From: Cryobacterium sp. GrIS_2_6 | GTDB lineage: Bacteria; Actinomycetota; Actinomycetes; Actinomycetales; Microbacteriaceae | Reading direction: 5' to 3' | NCBI RefSeq assembly: GCF_035984545.1 | Contig: NZ_JAXCHP010000001.1 | Location: 496,001 to 560,000, forward strand | Length of the DNA: 64,000 nt | Shown: positions 16,629 through 26,667 of the stretch, one piece after another | How the letters are laid out: each line of letters starts with the position of its first letter | Numbering within the stretch: the first letter of the stretch is position 1 | Translations under genes and position numbers: made by a program | Notes under the pieces: generated by a model | Seen by the model: the letters and a program-made list of their open reading frames with translations, nothing else | Databases searched by the model: none | Told to the model about the DNA's origin: nothing

Positions 16629-18539
16629 TTAGAGGAGTGCTTCGCGGGCGAGGACGATGGTTCTGTCTCGGGGAAGCTCGATGACGTCGACGGGGTCGGG
16701 TGCGAGCCTGTCGAGGGCTAGGAAGAGGACTTGGGCCCAGCGAAACATTTTGCTCCGCCGGTTGTAGCGGGGTACTGGGGTGGAGATGAAGAATGTTGCG
16801 CGTGAGGAAGCGAAATTTACTAGCGCTGTCTTGTCGACGGTGTGAGCTTCGGTCAGGAGTTCTGTCATCCGGGGTTGCTCAAGGAATCCGACTTTCGCGA
16901 CGACGCGAACGATTCCGGAGGGGAACGTTTCGACGTTGATTCGTTGTTTCATCCCGACGGTGGAGGGGACGTCGATCGTTGACCAGCTCAAGAGGATGGA
17001 GCGTTTCTGGAGGGCATGATTTTGAGTGACCATTGTGCGCAGGGCAACGGGCACAATATTTGGATTCCGGGTAATGAACACTGCGTCTCCGGGAACCCGG
17101 AACAGGTCCCCTTTGGCGCGTGTGAGGAATGACTCCAGGTCGCTGAGGGGGAGCTCGCCGATGCGTCGTGCGGCGCGGATGCGTTGCTGTCCTATCCACC
17201 ATGAGCCCATCACTGTGAATATGATTGCGCCGATTGCGAGTGGGAGCCACCCTCCCGAGGTCGCTTTGGGTAGGTTCGCAACGAGGAACGCGACAGTCAC
17301 CAGGAGGATTGCGCCTGCGGCGAGAATTCTTGGCGTGAGGCGTCTGGAGTGTGCCCAACTCCAGGCCAGGTAGACGATAGTGGTGATGGAGATGGTAGTG
17401 GTGACAGCGATGCCGTATGCGGAGGCTAACGCGGCGGATCCTCGGAAGCCAATTGTCACGGCGAGCACAGCAAGTGCAAGTAGGACGTTGATGGCTGGAA
17501 CGTAGATCTGGCCCTCGTTCTTTTCCGATGTGTGAACTACTCGAAGTGGAGGGAAGAGCCCCAGACGCCACGCTTGATGGATGACGGAGTATGTCCCTGA
17601 GATCACAGACTGGGAAGCGATGATCGTGGCGGCCGTGGCGAGGATGACCATGGGGAGTTGACCCCACGCGGGAACGAGGCCGAAGAAAGATGAGGTCGCC
17701 TCCTGCGGGTGGCGCAGAGCCAAGGACGCCTGCCCAAGATAGTTGAGGACTAGGGCGGGAAAGACGACCCACATCCATGCGCGCGTGATCGCTTGTCGGC
17801 CGAAATGGCCTAGGTCGGCGTAGAGGGCTTCGGCTCCCGTAACGGCCAGAACGATCGCGCCGAGGGCGAAGAATGCTGTCCCGGGCTGGTCGATGAAGAA
17901 AAGTACAACCCAGTGCGGTGAGAGCGCTTGAAGGACCGCGGGGTCCTCCAGGATCGATGCGCCACCCGTCACTGCGAGGACAAGAAACCAGAGCAACATT
18001 ATCGGGCCGAAGAGCCGTCCGATTGTTCGGGTGCCAAATCTTTGTATCGCAAAAACACCCAGCAAGATCACGACTGCGATCGGCACCACAAGGGCGGACA
18101 GGGTCGGCTGGATCACTTCTAGACCTTCTACTGCGGACAGGACCGAGATCGCGGGGGTGATCACGCTATCGCCTAGAAACATTGCGGCACCCAGCATGGC
18201 AACAATAGTGAAGGTCGTGAGGGTTCGAGCTTTCAGACCGCTCCGGCGGAGAAGCCCGAATAGTGCGAGAAGCCCACCTTCGCCTCGGTTGTCAGCCCGG
18301 ATCAGGAAACGCACGTAGAGGATCGTGACAACCAAAGTGAGCGCATAGAGGATGGTCGCCGTCGACCCATACACATATTCGGCCGACGGTCCGCTGACAT
18401 CGAAACTGCCGGCGTCAAACGTCGTCGTCGCCGCGTAAAGCGGGCTGGTGCCAATATCGCCGAAGACGACACCCATCGCCGCAATCATGGGACCCACAAC
18501 CAAAGCCGGACCGCGTGCGCTCAATTTTTCCAACTTCAC
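16629..18539 (-). CDS. kup: Kup potassium uptake transporter
   Basis: This is a 636-residue KUP/HAK/KT K+:H+ symporter, close to the 622 residues of E. coli Kup. The signature VVFGDIGTSPLYA lies near the N-terminus, followed by twelve predicted membrane segments and a C-terminal cytosolic domain (FPSGIVRVVAKVGFLEQP). The GTG start (VKLEKLSARGPALVVG) is a best guess; the frame is open about 70 residues further upstream without family sequence. It is divergent from gadB, so both may belong to an acid or osmotic stress response. Confidence 0.92.
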   Translation of the reverse strand: MKLEKLSARGPALVVGPMIAAMGVVFGDIGTSPLYAATTTFDAGSFDVSGPSAEYVYGSTATILYALTLVVTILYVRFLIRADNRGEGGLLALFGLLRRSGLKARTLTTFTIVAMLGAAMFLGDSVITPAISVLSAVEGLEVIQPTLSALVVPIAVVILLGVFAIQRFGTRTIGRLFGPIMLLWFLVLAVTGGASILEDPAVLQALSPHWVVLFFIDQPGTAFFALGAIVLAVTGAEALYADLGHFGRQAITRAWMWVVFPALVLNYLGQASLALRHPQEATSSFFGLVPAWGQLPMVILATAATIIASQSVISGTYSVIHQAWRLGLFPPLRVVHTSEKNEGQIYVPAINVLLALAVLAVTIGFRGSAALASAYGIAVTTTISITTIVYLAWSWAHSRRLTPRILAAGAILLVTVAFLVANLPKATSGGWLPLAIGAIIFTVMGSWWIGQQRIRAARRIGELPLSDLESFLTRAKGDLFRVPGDAVFITRNPNIVPVALRTMVTQNHALQKRSILLSWSTIDVPSTVGMKQRINVETFPSGIVRVVAKVGFLEQPRMTELLTEAHTVDKTALVNFASSRATFFISTPVPRYNRRSKMFRWAQVLFLALDRLAPDPVDVIELPRDRTIVLAREALL

Positions 18540-19102
18540 GAATCTTTCTACATCCAAGACAGGCTCACGGCAGCTGGGACCGCTGTCGATCCGGTTAACG
18601 GTTAGCGTGCGAAGCGGTCTTCCAGGCGCCGCGTCAACTAACTCCTGAATCCTAGGGTGCGTGGAGAGCGTTATGTGCCGCAACGGGTATCGTGCGACGT
18701 GTCGGCAACCATCGGTGAGCACCAAGTCGACCTGGCCGGCGCCCACTCCAGAGTTCCCACGGACCGCCCCTCTCTGTGAACCTCCGGAAATAGATGGAAG
18801 GCCCGGCGGCTGGGGTGCGTGAAGCCCTGGTCGTCATCGAAGGCGGTAACACCACGAGCAGGGCGGCGATGCGGGTCGAGACGCGGTGTCGGGTTAGAGC
18901 ACGGTAGGTGGTCATCGCGCATTCGTCTGCGGTGTTTCGTCCCGCGAGCTCGACGAAAGATCTTTGAGCAACACGTACATTTTTCGACATGATCTCCAAC
19001 ACCATCCCGTCGTTGCGGCAGAGCAGATCGACTGCATACGCCACCCCGACCGGGCTGCGGGCAACGGCGGTTCGTGGTCGATTCCCGGCCCGATACGGCA
19101 GC
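18540..19102. other. Divergent regulatory gap between kup and gadB
   Basis: About 560 bases hold the promoters of two divergent genes. Several frames are open on both strands but none shows a ribosome-binding site plus coding bias. I looked for a c-di-AMP (ydaO-type) riboswitch before kup and did not find its conserved motifs. Confidence 0.45.
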
Positions 19103-20500
19103 ATGGACCCCATGCAGGCCAACTCAGAGTTCAAGCCGGAGTTCTTAGAGATCAACCCGCTCTTCGCCCGCCCGGGGGAGGACAGCGTTGTCCCACGCTA
19201 TGTCCTCGGCGCGGACCCGATGGAGCCGGACACCGCGTACCAGATCATCCACGACGAGATCATGCTCGATGGCAATGCCCGGCTGAACCTCGCGACCTTC
19301 GTGGGCACCTGGATGGATGATCACGCCGGCCGGCTCTACACGGAGGCCTTTGACAAGAACGTCGTCGACAAGGACGAATACCCCCAGACCGCGGCGATCG
19401 AGGAGTATTGCTGGCGGATGATCGCGGGCCTCTGGCATGCGCCGGAGCCGATGGACACGATCGGCACGTCGACGGTCGGGTCCTCGGAGGCGTGCATGCT
19501 CGGTGGACTGGCCCTGAAACGACGCTGGCAGCAGGCCAGGCGGGCGGCCGGGAAGCCGACCGGGCAGCCGAACCTCGTGATGAGTTCCGCGGTGCAGGTG
19601 TGCTGGGAGAAGTTCTGCAACTACTGGGACGTCGAGGCGCGCTTCGTGCCCATCAGCGAGGAGCATCCGAGCCTCGACGGGCACAACCTCGAAAGCTATG
19701 TCGATGAGAACACGATCGGCGTCGTTGCGATCATGGGCGTGACTTACACCGGGGTCTACGAGCCGGTCGCGGCGATCGCCGCAGCCCTCGACGAGGTCCA
19801 GGAACGCACCGGACTGGACATTCCGATCCATGTCGACGCGGCATCCGGGGGCATGATCGCGCCCTTCCTGCAGCCGGAACTGGCCTGGGACTTCCGGTTG
19901 GAACGGGTGCATTCGATCAACACGTCCGCGCACAAGTACGGCCTCGTATACCCCGGCCTGGGCTGGATCGTCTGGCGTTCGAAGGACCTGCTGCCGGAGG
20001 ACCTGGTCTTCCACGTCAGCTACCTCGGCGGGAGCATGCCCACGTTCGCCCTCAATTTCTCCCGTCCCGGCGCGCAGGTGCTCCTGCAGTATTACCTCTT
20101 CCTCCGGCTCGGGTTCGAGGGATACCGTGCCGTGCAGCAGGTGTCCCAGGACGTGGCACGATTCCTTGCGCGCGGCATCGAGAAGATCGGCGCCTTCACC
20201 CTGTGGAATGACGGTTCCGATATCCCGGTGTTCGCGTGGCGGCTCACCCCCGGCCACACCCGGAATTGGAACCTGTTCCACCTCTCGGACCGGCTGCGTT
20301 CCCATGGTTGGCTCGTTCCCGCCTACCGGATGCCCGACGACCTGTCCGAGATGACGGTGCAACGCATCGTTGTGCGCAACGGGCTCAGCATGGACCTGGC
20401 CGCACGCCTGCTCACGGTCATCGAGCAGGAGACGGCCTACCTCGACAGGCTCGAGGGGCCGATGCCGGTCGAAGGGCAGCAACCCGGCTTCACGCACTGA
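19103..20500 (+). CDS. gadB: Glutamate decarboxylase
   Basis: This is a 465-residue PLP enzyme that converts glutamate to GABA, using up a proton; E. coli GadB has 466 residues. Family features are TIGTSTVGSSEACMLGGLAL, HVDAASGGMIAPFL, and the PLP lysine in INTSAHKYGLVYPG. The ATG of MDPMQANSEFKPEF is chosen for its match to the usual length; the frame is open upstream. No glutamate/GABA antiporter (GadC) is adjacent. Confidence 0.94.
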   Translation: MDPMQANSEFKPEFLEINPLFARPGEDSVVPRYVLGADPMEPDTAYQIIHDEIMLDGNARLNLATFVGTWMDDHAGRLYTEAFDKNVVDKDEYPQTAAIEEYCWRMIAGLWHAPEPMDTIGTSTVGSSEACMLGGLALKRRWQQARRAAGKPTGQPNLVMSSAVQVCWEKFCNYWDVEARFVPISEEHPSLDGHNLESYVDENTIGVVAIMGVTYTGVYEPVAAIAAALDEVQERTGLDIPIHVDAASGGMIAPFLQPELAWDFRLERVHSINTSAHKYGLVYPGLGWIVWRSKDLLPEDLVFHVSYLGGSMPTFALNFSRPGAQVLLQYYLFLRLGFEGYRAVQQVSQDVARFLARGIEKIGAFTLWNDGSDIPVFAWRLTPGHTRNWNLFHLSDRLRSHGWLVPAYRMPDDLSEMTVQRIVVRNGLSMDLAARLLTVIEQETAYLDRLEGPMPVEGQQPGFTH

Positions 20501-20667
20501 CACCCCGCGGCGGTCATCCGCACAGCAGATTCCCCGTAGGTTCGGTTGGGCGCCGCGATGCCAAATGCAGCCATGAAGGAGACCCGGTCACGGCAGGCGT
20601 GGTGGCGGCGTCGACCATAAGGGGGGATCGCGGAGGGGAAGCACTGAACGAGAACTGAACCGCACTC

Positions 20668-20880
20668 CTAGAGCGAGGGATTCTCTGGCAGGCGCCGGTA
20701 GACAGTGTGGTGAGAAGCCTCGCTCAGCCAAACACCCGGCAGCCTGCGGCCGGCGGTGTCGATTGGGTTGACGAGGACCGTTGGAACGTGGCCGTGCTGG
20801 TCACGTTTGACCACGACAACAAAAGTTTGGCCCAAAACATCGTCCGTCCGGAGAGTCACGGCCGTCCACATTGTTGACAT
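20668..20880 (-). CDS. Small hypothetical protein
   Basis: This 70-residue frame starts MSTMWTAVTLRTDDVLGQTF, with GAGGGAAA at good distance from the ATG. It has a mixed composition with no membrane segment. I do not recognise it; the ribosome-binding site and codon bias make it plausible. Confidence 0.45.
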   Translation of the reverse strand: MSTMWTAVTLRTDDVLGQTFVVVVKRDQHGHVPTVLVNPIDTAGRRLPGVWLSEASHHTVYRRLPENPSL

Positions 20881-21330
20881 CGGGTTTCCCTCAGCGTAAT
20901 AGGTCTTGTCGAGTGTAGAAGTTCGGTGTGCCTCCTCACAGCAGTTCGCGAGGTCGGGCGTGGACAGAGGTTAGTCAATGCATGCGTTGCCCGCGAAGTG
21001 TTGGGGCGCTCCGGACGGTCAGCGGGACGGTCAGTGGACATGACGGTGCTTCCGATAGGACAGCAGGCAGTCGAGGAGGCAACAATGAAGCACGTCCCCA
21101 TATAAGGCCCTCGACCCGGGAAAGGCCCGAAGGACACTCCCGCACCGCGCCAGAACGCAGCCTGGTCCCAGCTACACTCTCGATTCCCCACGCTCCGGCT
21201 GCTGACAGAGCCACGAACCGCTCGGTGGGTTCCCAGCAGTTGCCTACTCGCGTTGTATAAGGTGCGGAGCAAGCGTGTTGTTTTTGACGGGGTAGCCGCT
21301 TTCGGACCGCAGGAGAAAGCCGGGGTCAAC
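20881..21330. other. Gap upstream of the LCP gene
   Basis: I see no convincing gene or RNA element here. Confidence 0.4.
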
Positions 21331-22662
21331 GTGACGGAAAAGCCGCCGCAACCGCTTCGGACGCGAGCGCATTCCTTGGGTGCCCCTATTCGGCACGGAC
21401 GGTTGCAGCGGCGTAGCCCATGGCAAACCGTGAGGGTCGCGCTCGTGTTCTCCGTGAGCGTTCTCCTGGTCAGTGGGGGGACTATTGCAGCTGTTGCCAC
21501 GTGGGATGTTGCCAGCAGCGTGAAACCGGGCGTGCATCTCGCCCACCTTGCGGACACACCCGGGAGCACTGCTGCGCCTGCGGCAGACGTCGCAGCCATT
21601 TCCGGCGGGGTCGATCTACTCCTGACGGGAACGGATACCCGGTCCGGGCAGGGTGGGGCTTTTGCGACGGGCGCAGGTTTGGCGGGAAGTTCCGGTGCGG
21701 GCAATAACGATGTCACCCTGTTATTACACATTTCGAAAAACCATCAGAACGTGAGTGTGATCAGTTTCCCTAGGGATCTCATGATCCCTGTTCCTGCGTG
21801 TCCGCAATCTGATGGGTCGACGGCGTCGGCGTCCAGTCGGGTGATGTTGAACGCGACGCTCGCCCGCGGAGGGCTTTCCTGCGTGGTGCTCACGATCGAA
21901 AAACTTACCGGCGTTCAGATTCCCTTCGCCGCCCAGATCAGTTTCGACGGGGTCTCAGCGATGTCCAACGCCATCGGCGGCGTCACCGTGTGTGTGGCCT
22001 CCCCGATCGATGACCTCTACACGAATCCGCCCTTGCATTTGGCGGCCGGACAGCAGAGCATCGTCGGTGACATGGCCTTGTCGTTCCTGCGGAGCAGACA
22101 CGGTGTCGGTGACGGCAGCGACCTGGGCCGCATCAGCAACCAGCAAGTGTTCATGGCTGCGTTGGCCCGGAAAGTCGAAACGGGCGGCGTCCTCGGTAAC
22201 CCTGTCATGCTGTACTCCCTGGCCAAGGCGGCGACAGACAACATGGTCCTCTCTGACACCTTGACCAATCCCACGACTCAGGTCCAAATTGCGCTCGCGC
22301 TCAAAGATACCGGCTTGGCGAACATGGTCTTCCTTCAGTACCCCGCTGTGGCCGACCCTCAGGACGTGAACCGTGTCATCCCGCAGAAGGAGGGTGCTGC
22401 TGTCGTGAACGCAGCTCTCGCCGCTGACCAGCCCATTCAGCTCAGCGGTGCCCCCGGTCGGGCAGCCGTTCTGGACAAATCTGCGCCCGCGGCCCCGAAT
22501 CCCACGCCCACTTCCCTCTCGACTCCTGTGCCGGGCAAGACTGTACCGGCCACCACACCCACCCCTGTGCAGGCGGCCACGCCCGGCCCCGGGGGCGCCG
22601 TCCTCCCGACGACCGTGACCGGACAAACAGCAGCTCAACAAACCTGCAGCAAAGGAAACTAG
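21331..22662 (+). CDS. LytR-CpsA-Psr (LCP) family protein
   Basis: This is a 443-residue membrane-anchored enzyme of the family that attaches teichoic acid or other glycopolymers to peptidoglycan. After a basic cytosolic start there is one membrane anchor (VALVFSVSVLLVSGGTIAAV). The extracellular LCP domain shows DLLLTGTDTR, NNDVTLLLHISKN, VSVISFPRDLMIPVP, and LSFLRSRHGVGDGSDLGRIS. The C-terminus is a Pro/Thr-rich wall-spanning tail. The GTG start is chosen from composition; an upstream start is possible. Confidence 0.9.
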   Translation: MTEKPPQPLRTRAHSLGAPIRHGRLQRRSPWQTVRVALVFSVSVLLVSGGTIAAVATWDVASSVKPGVHLAHLADTPGSTAAPAADVAAISGGVDLLLTGTDTRSGQGGAFATGAGLAGSSGAGNNDVTLLLHISKNHQNVSVISFPRDLMIPVPACPQSDGSTASASSRVMLNATLARGGLSCVVLTIEKLTGVQIPFAAQISFDGVSAMSNAIGGVTVCVASPIDDLYTNPPLHLAAGQQSIVGDMALSFLRSRHGVGDGSDLGRISNQQVFMAALARKVETGGVLGNPVMLYSLAKAATDNMVLSDTLTNPTTQVQIALALKDTGLANMVFLQYPAVADPQDVNRVIPQKEGAAVVNAALAADQPIQLSGAPGRAAVLDKSAPAAPNPTPTSLSTPVPGKTVPATTPTPVQAATPGPGGAVLPTTVTGQTAAQQTCSKGN

Positions 22663-24234
22663 GGCGCTCGACCCATCCCGGAAATCCACGCTGGGTCACA
22701 ACGAAAATAGCGCTTTGAGACACGCGGATACGGTACCTGTCTGACGCGAAAGCCTATTTTCTGGCGGGAGCAGGGGAGAGGGATTGCTTCTTGGGCAGAA
22801 AGTCCCCGGACCACGGATACCGCCCGCATCCCTGTTGGCCTTGTCCCGGCGTCGATATCCGCAACTCGACGCTTTCATCCCTCGGGTCCTCGGGTTCTAG
22901 GGCACTCGAATGCAACCCAGACCAGCGACTTCTGTGCATGGTCACGTCCCGCTGAGTGGTGGAGTTTCTCAACACCATGCGGGTCAGTTGTTCTAGCTTA
23001 GGCGGCGGCGAGTTCGGGGAGGATCACCGCCTCGTCGATGACCTCGATGGGGTTGTTCATGGTAACCAGCTCGAGCATGGATGCTTCGGAGAAGTAGCGT
23101 CGTTCGCCGGCCTCCCACTCGTCATGCTGCTCGATCAAGACCGACCCGGCCAGGCGCAGCAGGGCGGCAGCGTTGGGGAACACTCCGACGACGTCGGTGC
23201 GGCGTTTGATCTCCTTGTTCACTCGTTCGAGCGGGTTCGTGGACCAGATCTGGCGCCAGTGCCGCCGCGGGAACGCGGCGAAGGCGAGTAGGTCGGGTTG
23301 CGCGTCGACGAGCATCGCCGCGACCTTCGGGTGCGAGCGGCTGAGCATCGTCGTGACCTCGAGGAACTGCTTCTCGATGTGCTCACGGTCGGGCTGGGCG
23401 AAGATGGTGCGGATGATCGAGGCGACCATGTCCTGGGATCCCTTCGGGATCACCGCGAGCACGTTGCGCATGAAGTGCACCCGGCATCTCTGCCAGCCGG
23501 CGCCCTGGAACACGGTGCCGATGGCCTTCTTCAGGCCGGTGTGCGCGTCAGACATGACTAGCTTGACCCCGTCGAGCCCGCGGGTCTTGAGCGATCGCAG
23601 GAACGACGTCCAGAAGCCCTCGTTCTCGCTGTCACCGACGTCGAAGCCGAGGACTTCCCGGCGTCCGTCAGCGGCCACCCCGACCGCGACGACGATGGCC
23701 TGGGACACGATCCGGTGGCCGACGCGGGCCTTGCAGTAGGTGGCGTCGAGGAACACGTAGGGGAAGTCCTGCGCGGCGAGGGTGCGGTCGCGGAACTCGG
23801 CCACCTCAGCGTCCAGGCCCGCGCAGATCCGGGACACTTCCGACTTGGAGATCCCGGTGTCCGCGCCGAGGGCCTTGACCAGGTCGTCGACTTTCCGGGT
23901 CGAGACGCCGTGGACGTAGGCCTCCATCACGACCGCGAACAGGGCTTGGTCCACCCGCCGGCGACGCTCGAGCAGGGCCGGGAAGAAGGACCCGGCGCGC
24001 AGCTTCGGGATCTTCAGGTCGAGGTCCCCGGCGGTCGTGCTGAGGGTGCGCGCTCGGGTGCCGTTGCGGTGGGTGGTGCGGTCGCCGGAGCGTTCGAATG
24101 GGGCGGCGCCGATGAACGCGGTCGCTTCCGCGTCGATGAGTTCTTGGTAGAGAGTTTCGGTCGCGACTGTTGACGCCGACCCAAAACAGGGCCAATAGTG
24201 CCGTTTGAAAACAGGACCACCATGTGTGTTTCTA

Positions 24235-24990
24235 CTATGCCGTATCGGCGGCGGGCTGGTGGCTTTTGAGCCGGTAGCTGTTGCCTTTGAGGCTGAGGAC
24301 GTCGGCGTGGTGGACGATGCGGTCGATCATCGCGGACGCGACGGTGGGGTCGCCGAAGACCTCGCCCCAGCGTCCGAATGACAGGTTGCTCGTCAGGATC
24401 AAGGACGCGTGTTCGTAGCGGCTCGCGACGAGCTGGAAGAACAGGTTCGCCGCGTCCTGGTCGAACGGGATGTAGCCGACTTCGTCGCAGATCAGCACGC
24501 TGTAACGGCGGAGCCGGATCAGTTCCGCGGCGAGCTTGCCGCGGGAATGGGCCTCTTGGAGTCGGGCGACCCAGCCTGTCGCGGTGTCGAAGAGGACACG
24601 GTGGCCGTGTTTGGCGGCCTGGACGCCCAGAGCGACGGCGAGGTGGGTCTTGCCCGTGCCGGGCGGCCCGAGGAGCACGATGTTCTTCGCCTCTGTGACG
24701 AACACGCTCGTGCCGAGGTGGGCGATCAGGTTCCGGTCCGCGGAGGGCTGGTGATCGAAGTTGAAGTCCTCTAGGGTCTTGTGGCCGGGGAACCGGGCCG
24801 CTTTGATCCGCAGGGCCGCGCCGGACGCTTCCCGCTCCGAGACCTCGCGGGAGAGGACCGCGGCAAGGTATTCCTCGTGGGACCAGCCCGCGTCGCGGGC
24901 CTGATCGCCCAGGCGCCGGAACGCGTCACCGATCCTCGGGGCGCGCAACGCGCGGGCGTAGTACTCGATCTGAGACGCCGCGCCGCTCAC
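24235..24990 (-). CDS. istB: IS21 helper ATPase IstB
   Basis: This is a 251-residue AAA+ protein with Walker A LGPPGTGKTHLAVALG, Walker B VLICDEVGYIPF and the sensor segment ILTSNLSFGRWGEVFGD. The GTG start overlaps the istA stop by 4 bases (GTGA). It acts with the adjacent IstA. Confidence 0.93.
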   Translation of the reverse strand: MSGAASQIEYYARALRAPRIGDAFRRLGDQARDAGWSHEEYLAAVLSREVSEREASGAALRIKAARFPGHKTLEDFNFDHQPSADRNLIAHLGTSVFVTEAKNIVLLGPPGTGKTHLAVALGVQAAKHGHRVLFDTATGWVARLQEAHSRGKLAAELIRLRRYSVLICDEVGYIPFDQDAANLFFQLVASRYEHASLILTSNLSFGRWGEVFGDPTVASAMIDRIVHHADVLSLKGNSYRLKSHQPAADTA

Positions 24991-26225
24991 GCGAGCCTCC
25001 CCAACTCGATCAGGCCGGGACCGATATCGACACCGAACACATCGTCATAGTCCGACAGGCTCGCCGACTCGACGAACGCGACGTGGGCCTGGGGCCGGTG
25101 ATGGCGGTGCAGGCTCTGGAACTGACGCCGGAGCACGGCCGCCTGGATGACATGGTCGGGGTCGGTGATGGTCAGCTGCCGGGCCCAGGCCCGGTCGTGA
25201 GAGGTGACGGTGACACCGTTGTGGGCGACGTGGACCTGCTCAAGGTCAGCGGTCACGTCCACGAGCCTGCCGATCAGGGCCGGCGCGACGGAGTAGTCGT
25301 TGGAGTGCACCCTGACGTAGTAATCCCGCGGCAGACGCACCGTGTTCCGGAACAACACGTCCGGCGCCACCGGCGACAACGGGCGCATCGCGGCCCGGTC
25401 CTGGTCGATCAGGTCGACCGGGCGGGCGCGCCGGGACCGGGAGTGACGCGCGTTGGCCACCGGCAGCCAGGACGCGAGCTGCTCGTTGAAGTCCTGCGGG
25501 GACACGAACACCCGGCCCGGCATGAACGAGGACCGGAAGAACCGGTTCCGCCGCTCGACCATACCCTTGGACTCCGGATCCCGGGCCTTGAGGAGCTTGA
25601 CCTCGGTGCCGAGGGTGCCCGCGAACGCGGCAGTAGGCTCGGTGAGCTTGCCGCGGCCGATGCCGGACTCGTTGTCCCAGAGCAACCGTCGCGGGACCGC
25701 GCGGGCGGCCTGGAGCAGGGACCACATCCCGCCGAGCAGGTCCGGTGTTTTCCGAGACGGCAGCATCAGGGCTTGGAAGAACCCGGAGAACGTGGACGTC
25801 ATCACCAGCACCGGCGGCGCGCCCTGCTGCCCGTGGCCGAGCGGGAGGTCCTCGTGCGGGAACCACAAGTCGCACTGGACCTGCTGTCCGGGCTCGTGCA
25901 CGAGCCGGTCCGCGGGGTCCGGCGGCACGTACTCCGGCCGGATCCCCGCGACTTTGTCCCGGAACACCGACGCCGACCCGAGCCAGCCAACCCGCTCCGC
26001 GAGCGTGGACGCGGCCATCGTCGGCGTCACGGCCAACAACACCCGAACCTGCGGGGCGAACGCATCAAAACTCGACCCGACCGCGGGCCGCTGGTACTTC
26101 GGGAGCCGGTCCGTTTCCAACGCCCGATCCACCGTTCCCCGGGACACCCCGACGAGCCGGCCGATCTCCCGCTTCGAGTACTGGCCCGTGGAAAACAGTT
26201 GGCGTATCTTCGCCCAATCATCCAT
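24987..26225 (-). CDS. istA: IS21 transposase IstA
   Basis: This is a 412-residue DDE transposase. The N-terminal HTH is MDDWAKIRQLFSTGQYSKRE, followed by GRLVGVSRGTVDRAL. The catalytic region has QQVQCDLWFPHED and LLWDNESGIG, and the third acidic residue lies near ESKGMVERRNRFF. The ATG start at MDDW is preferred over a GTG nine bases upstream because it matches the family N-terminus. Confidence 0.93.
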   Translation of the reverse strand: MDDWAKIRQLFSTGQYSKREIGRLVGVSRGTVDRALETDRLPKYQRPAVGSSFDAFAPQVRVLLAVTPTMAASTLAERVGWLGSASVFRDKVAGIRPEYVPPDPADRLVHEPGQQVQCDLWFPHEDLPLGHGQQGAPPVLVMTSTFSGFFQALMLPSRKTPDLLGGMWSLLQAARAVPRRLLWDNESGIGRGKLTEPTAAFAGTLGTEVKLLKARDPESKGMVERRNRFFRSSFMPGRVFVSPQDFNEQLASWLPVANARHSRSRRARPVDLIDQDRAAMRPLSPVAPDVLFRNTVRLPRDYYVRVHSNDYSVAPALIGRLVDVTADLEQVHVAHNGVTVTSHDRAWARQLTITDPDHVIQAAVLRRQFQSLHRHHRPQAHVAFVESASLSDYDDVFGVDIGPGLIELGRLA

Positions 26226-26667
26226 ATTGATCACCTTCCATAATGGTCGGTGGCCCTGTTTTCAATCGGCGATACTGGCCCTATTTTCGGTCGGCGTTAA
26301 CAGCGACGCGGATTCGGTCGGTGACGTCGGTGAGTTTGAGTTCTCCGAGGAGGTCGAGCAGGGCAGACTGGTTTAGAGCCATCGTGTGGTGTCCTTTGTG
26401 AGTTGCTTTAGTCGGTACTCACTGACCATCCCACGGTGGCTCTTTACGTTGACGAAGCAACGCTCAAGAGTGGGAAACCACACCACTCACCGGGACGTAA
26501 CCCTGTGCATTCATCACCACTCGTGGGAAAGCACCACTTGGATATCGGCGAAGACGCCGGTCGACAGCACCTCAGCTGCCAGTTTGCTCGGTGTTGGCAT
26601 CGCTGGCACGCTTGGCAGCGTCGTGCTGGAGTGGCGGCTACCAGCGTGGAGAACTGGAGATCGCCGG

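Larger units (their letters stand above)
24168..26302 (-). mobile_element. IS21-family element 2 (inside IS256)
   Basis: The element is 2135 bp. Its ends are the near-perfect inverted repeats TGTTGACGCCGACC (left) and TGTTAACGCCGACC (right, inverted). A 5-bp target duplication, GCGAC, lies at 24163-24167 and 26303-26307. It carries istA and istB and looks intact. It differs in sequence from the other three IS21 elements in the window. Confidence 0.93.
22998..26382 (-). pseudogene. IS256 transposase, interrupted by IS21
   Basis: The 5' end (26382 down to 26303) encodes MALNQSALLDLLGELKLTDV...RIRVA; the rest (24162 down to 22998) continues ATETLYQELIDAEATAFIGA. Removing the IS21 and one GCGAC copy restores 414 codons in frame. 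The catalytic region includes VFLDATYCKARVGHR, LVMSDAHTGLKKAI and WQRCRVHFMRN, and the end NPLERVNKEIKRRTDVVGVF. The large downstream part cannot give a normal transposase without its N-terminus. Confidence 0.93.
22944..26498 (-). mobile_element. IS256-family element containing a nested IS21
   Basis: The outer element is bounded by inverted repeats of the type ACGTCCCGSTGAGTGGTG: left 22944-22961 and right, inverted, 26481-26498. Its single transposase gene is cut by an IS21 element at 24168-26302. No matching target duplication was seen outside the repeats, so the exact ends are approximate. Confidence 0.75.

Noticed and set aside
19145..20503. Large open frame opposite gadB
   Set aside because: It is the antisense shadow of a clear glutamate decarboxylase gene.
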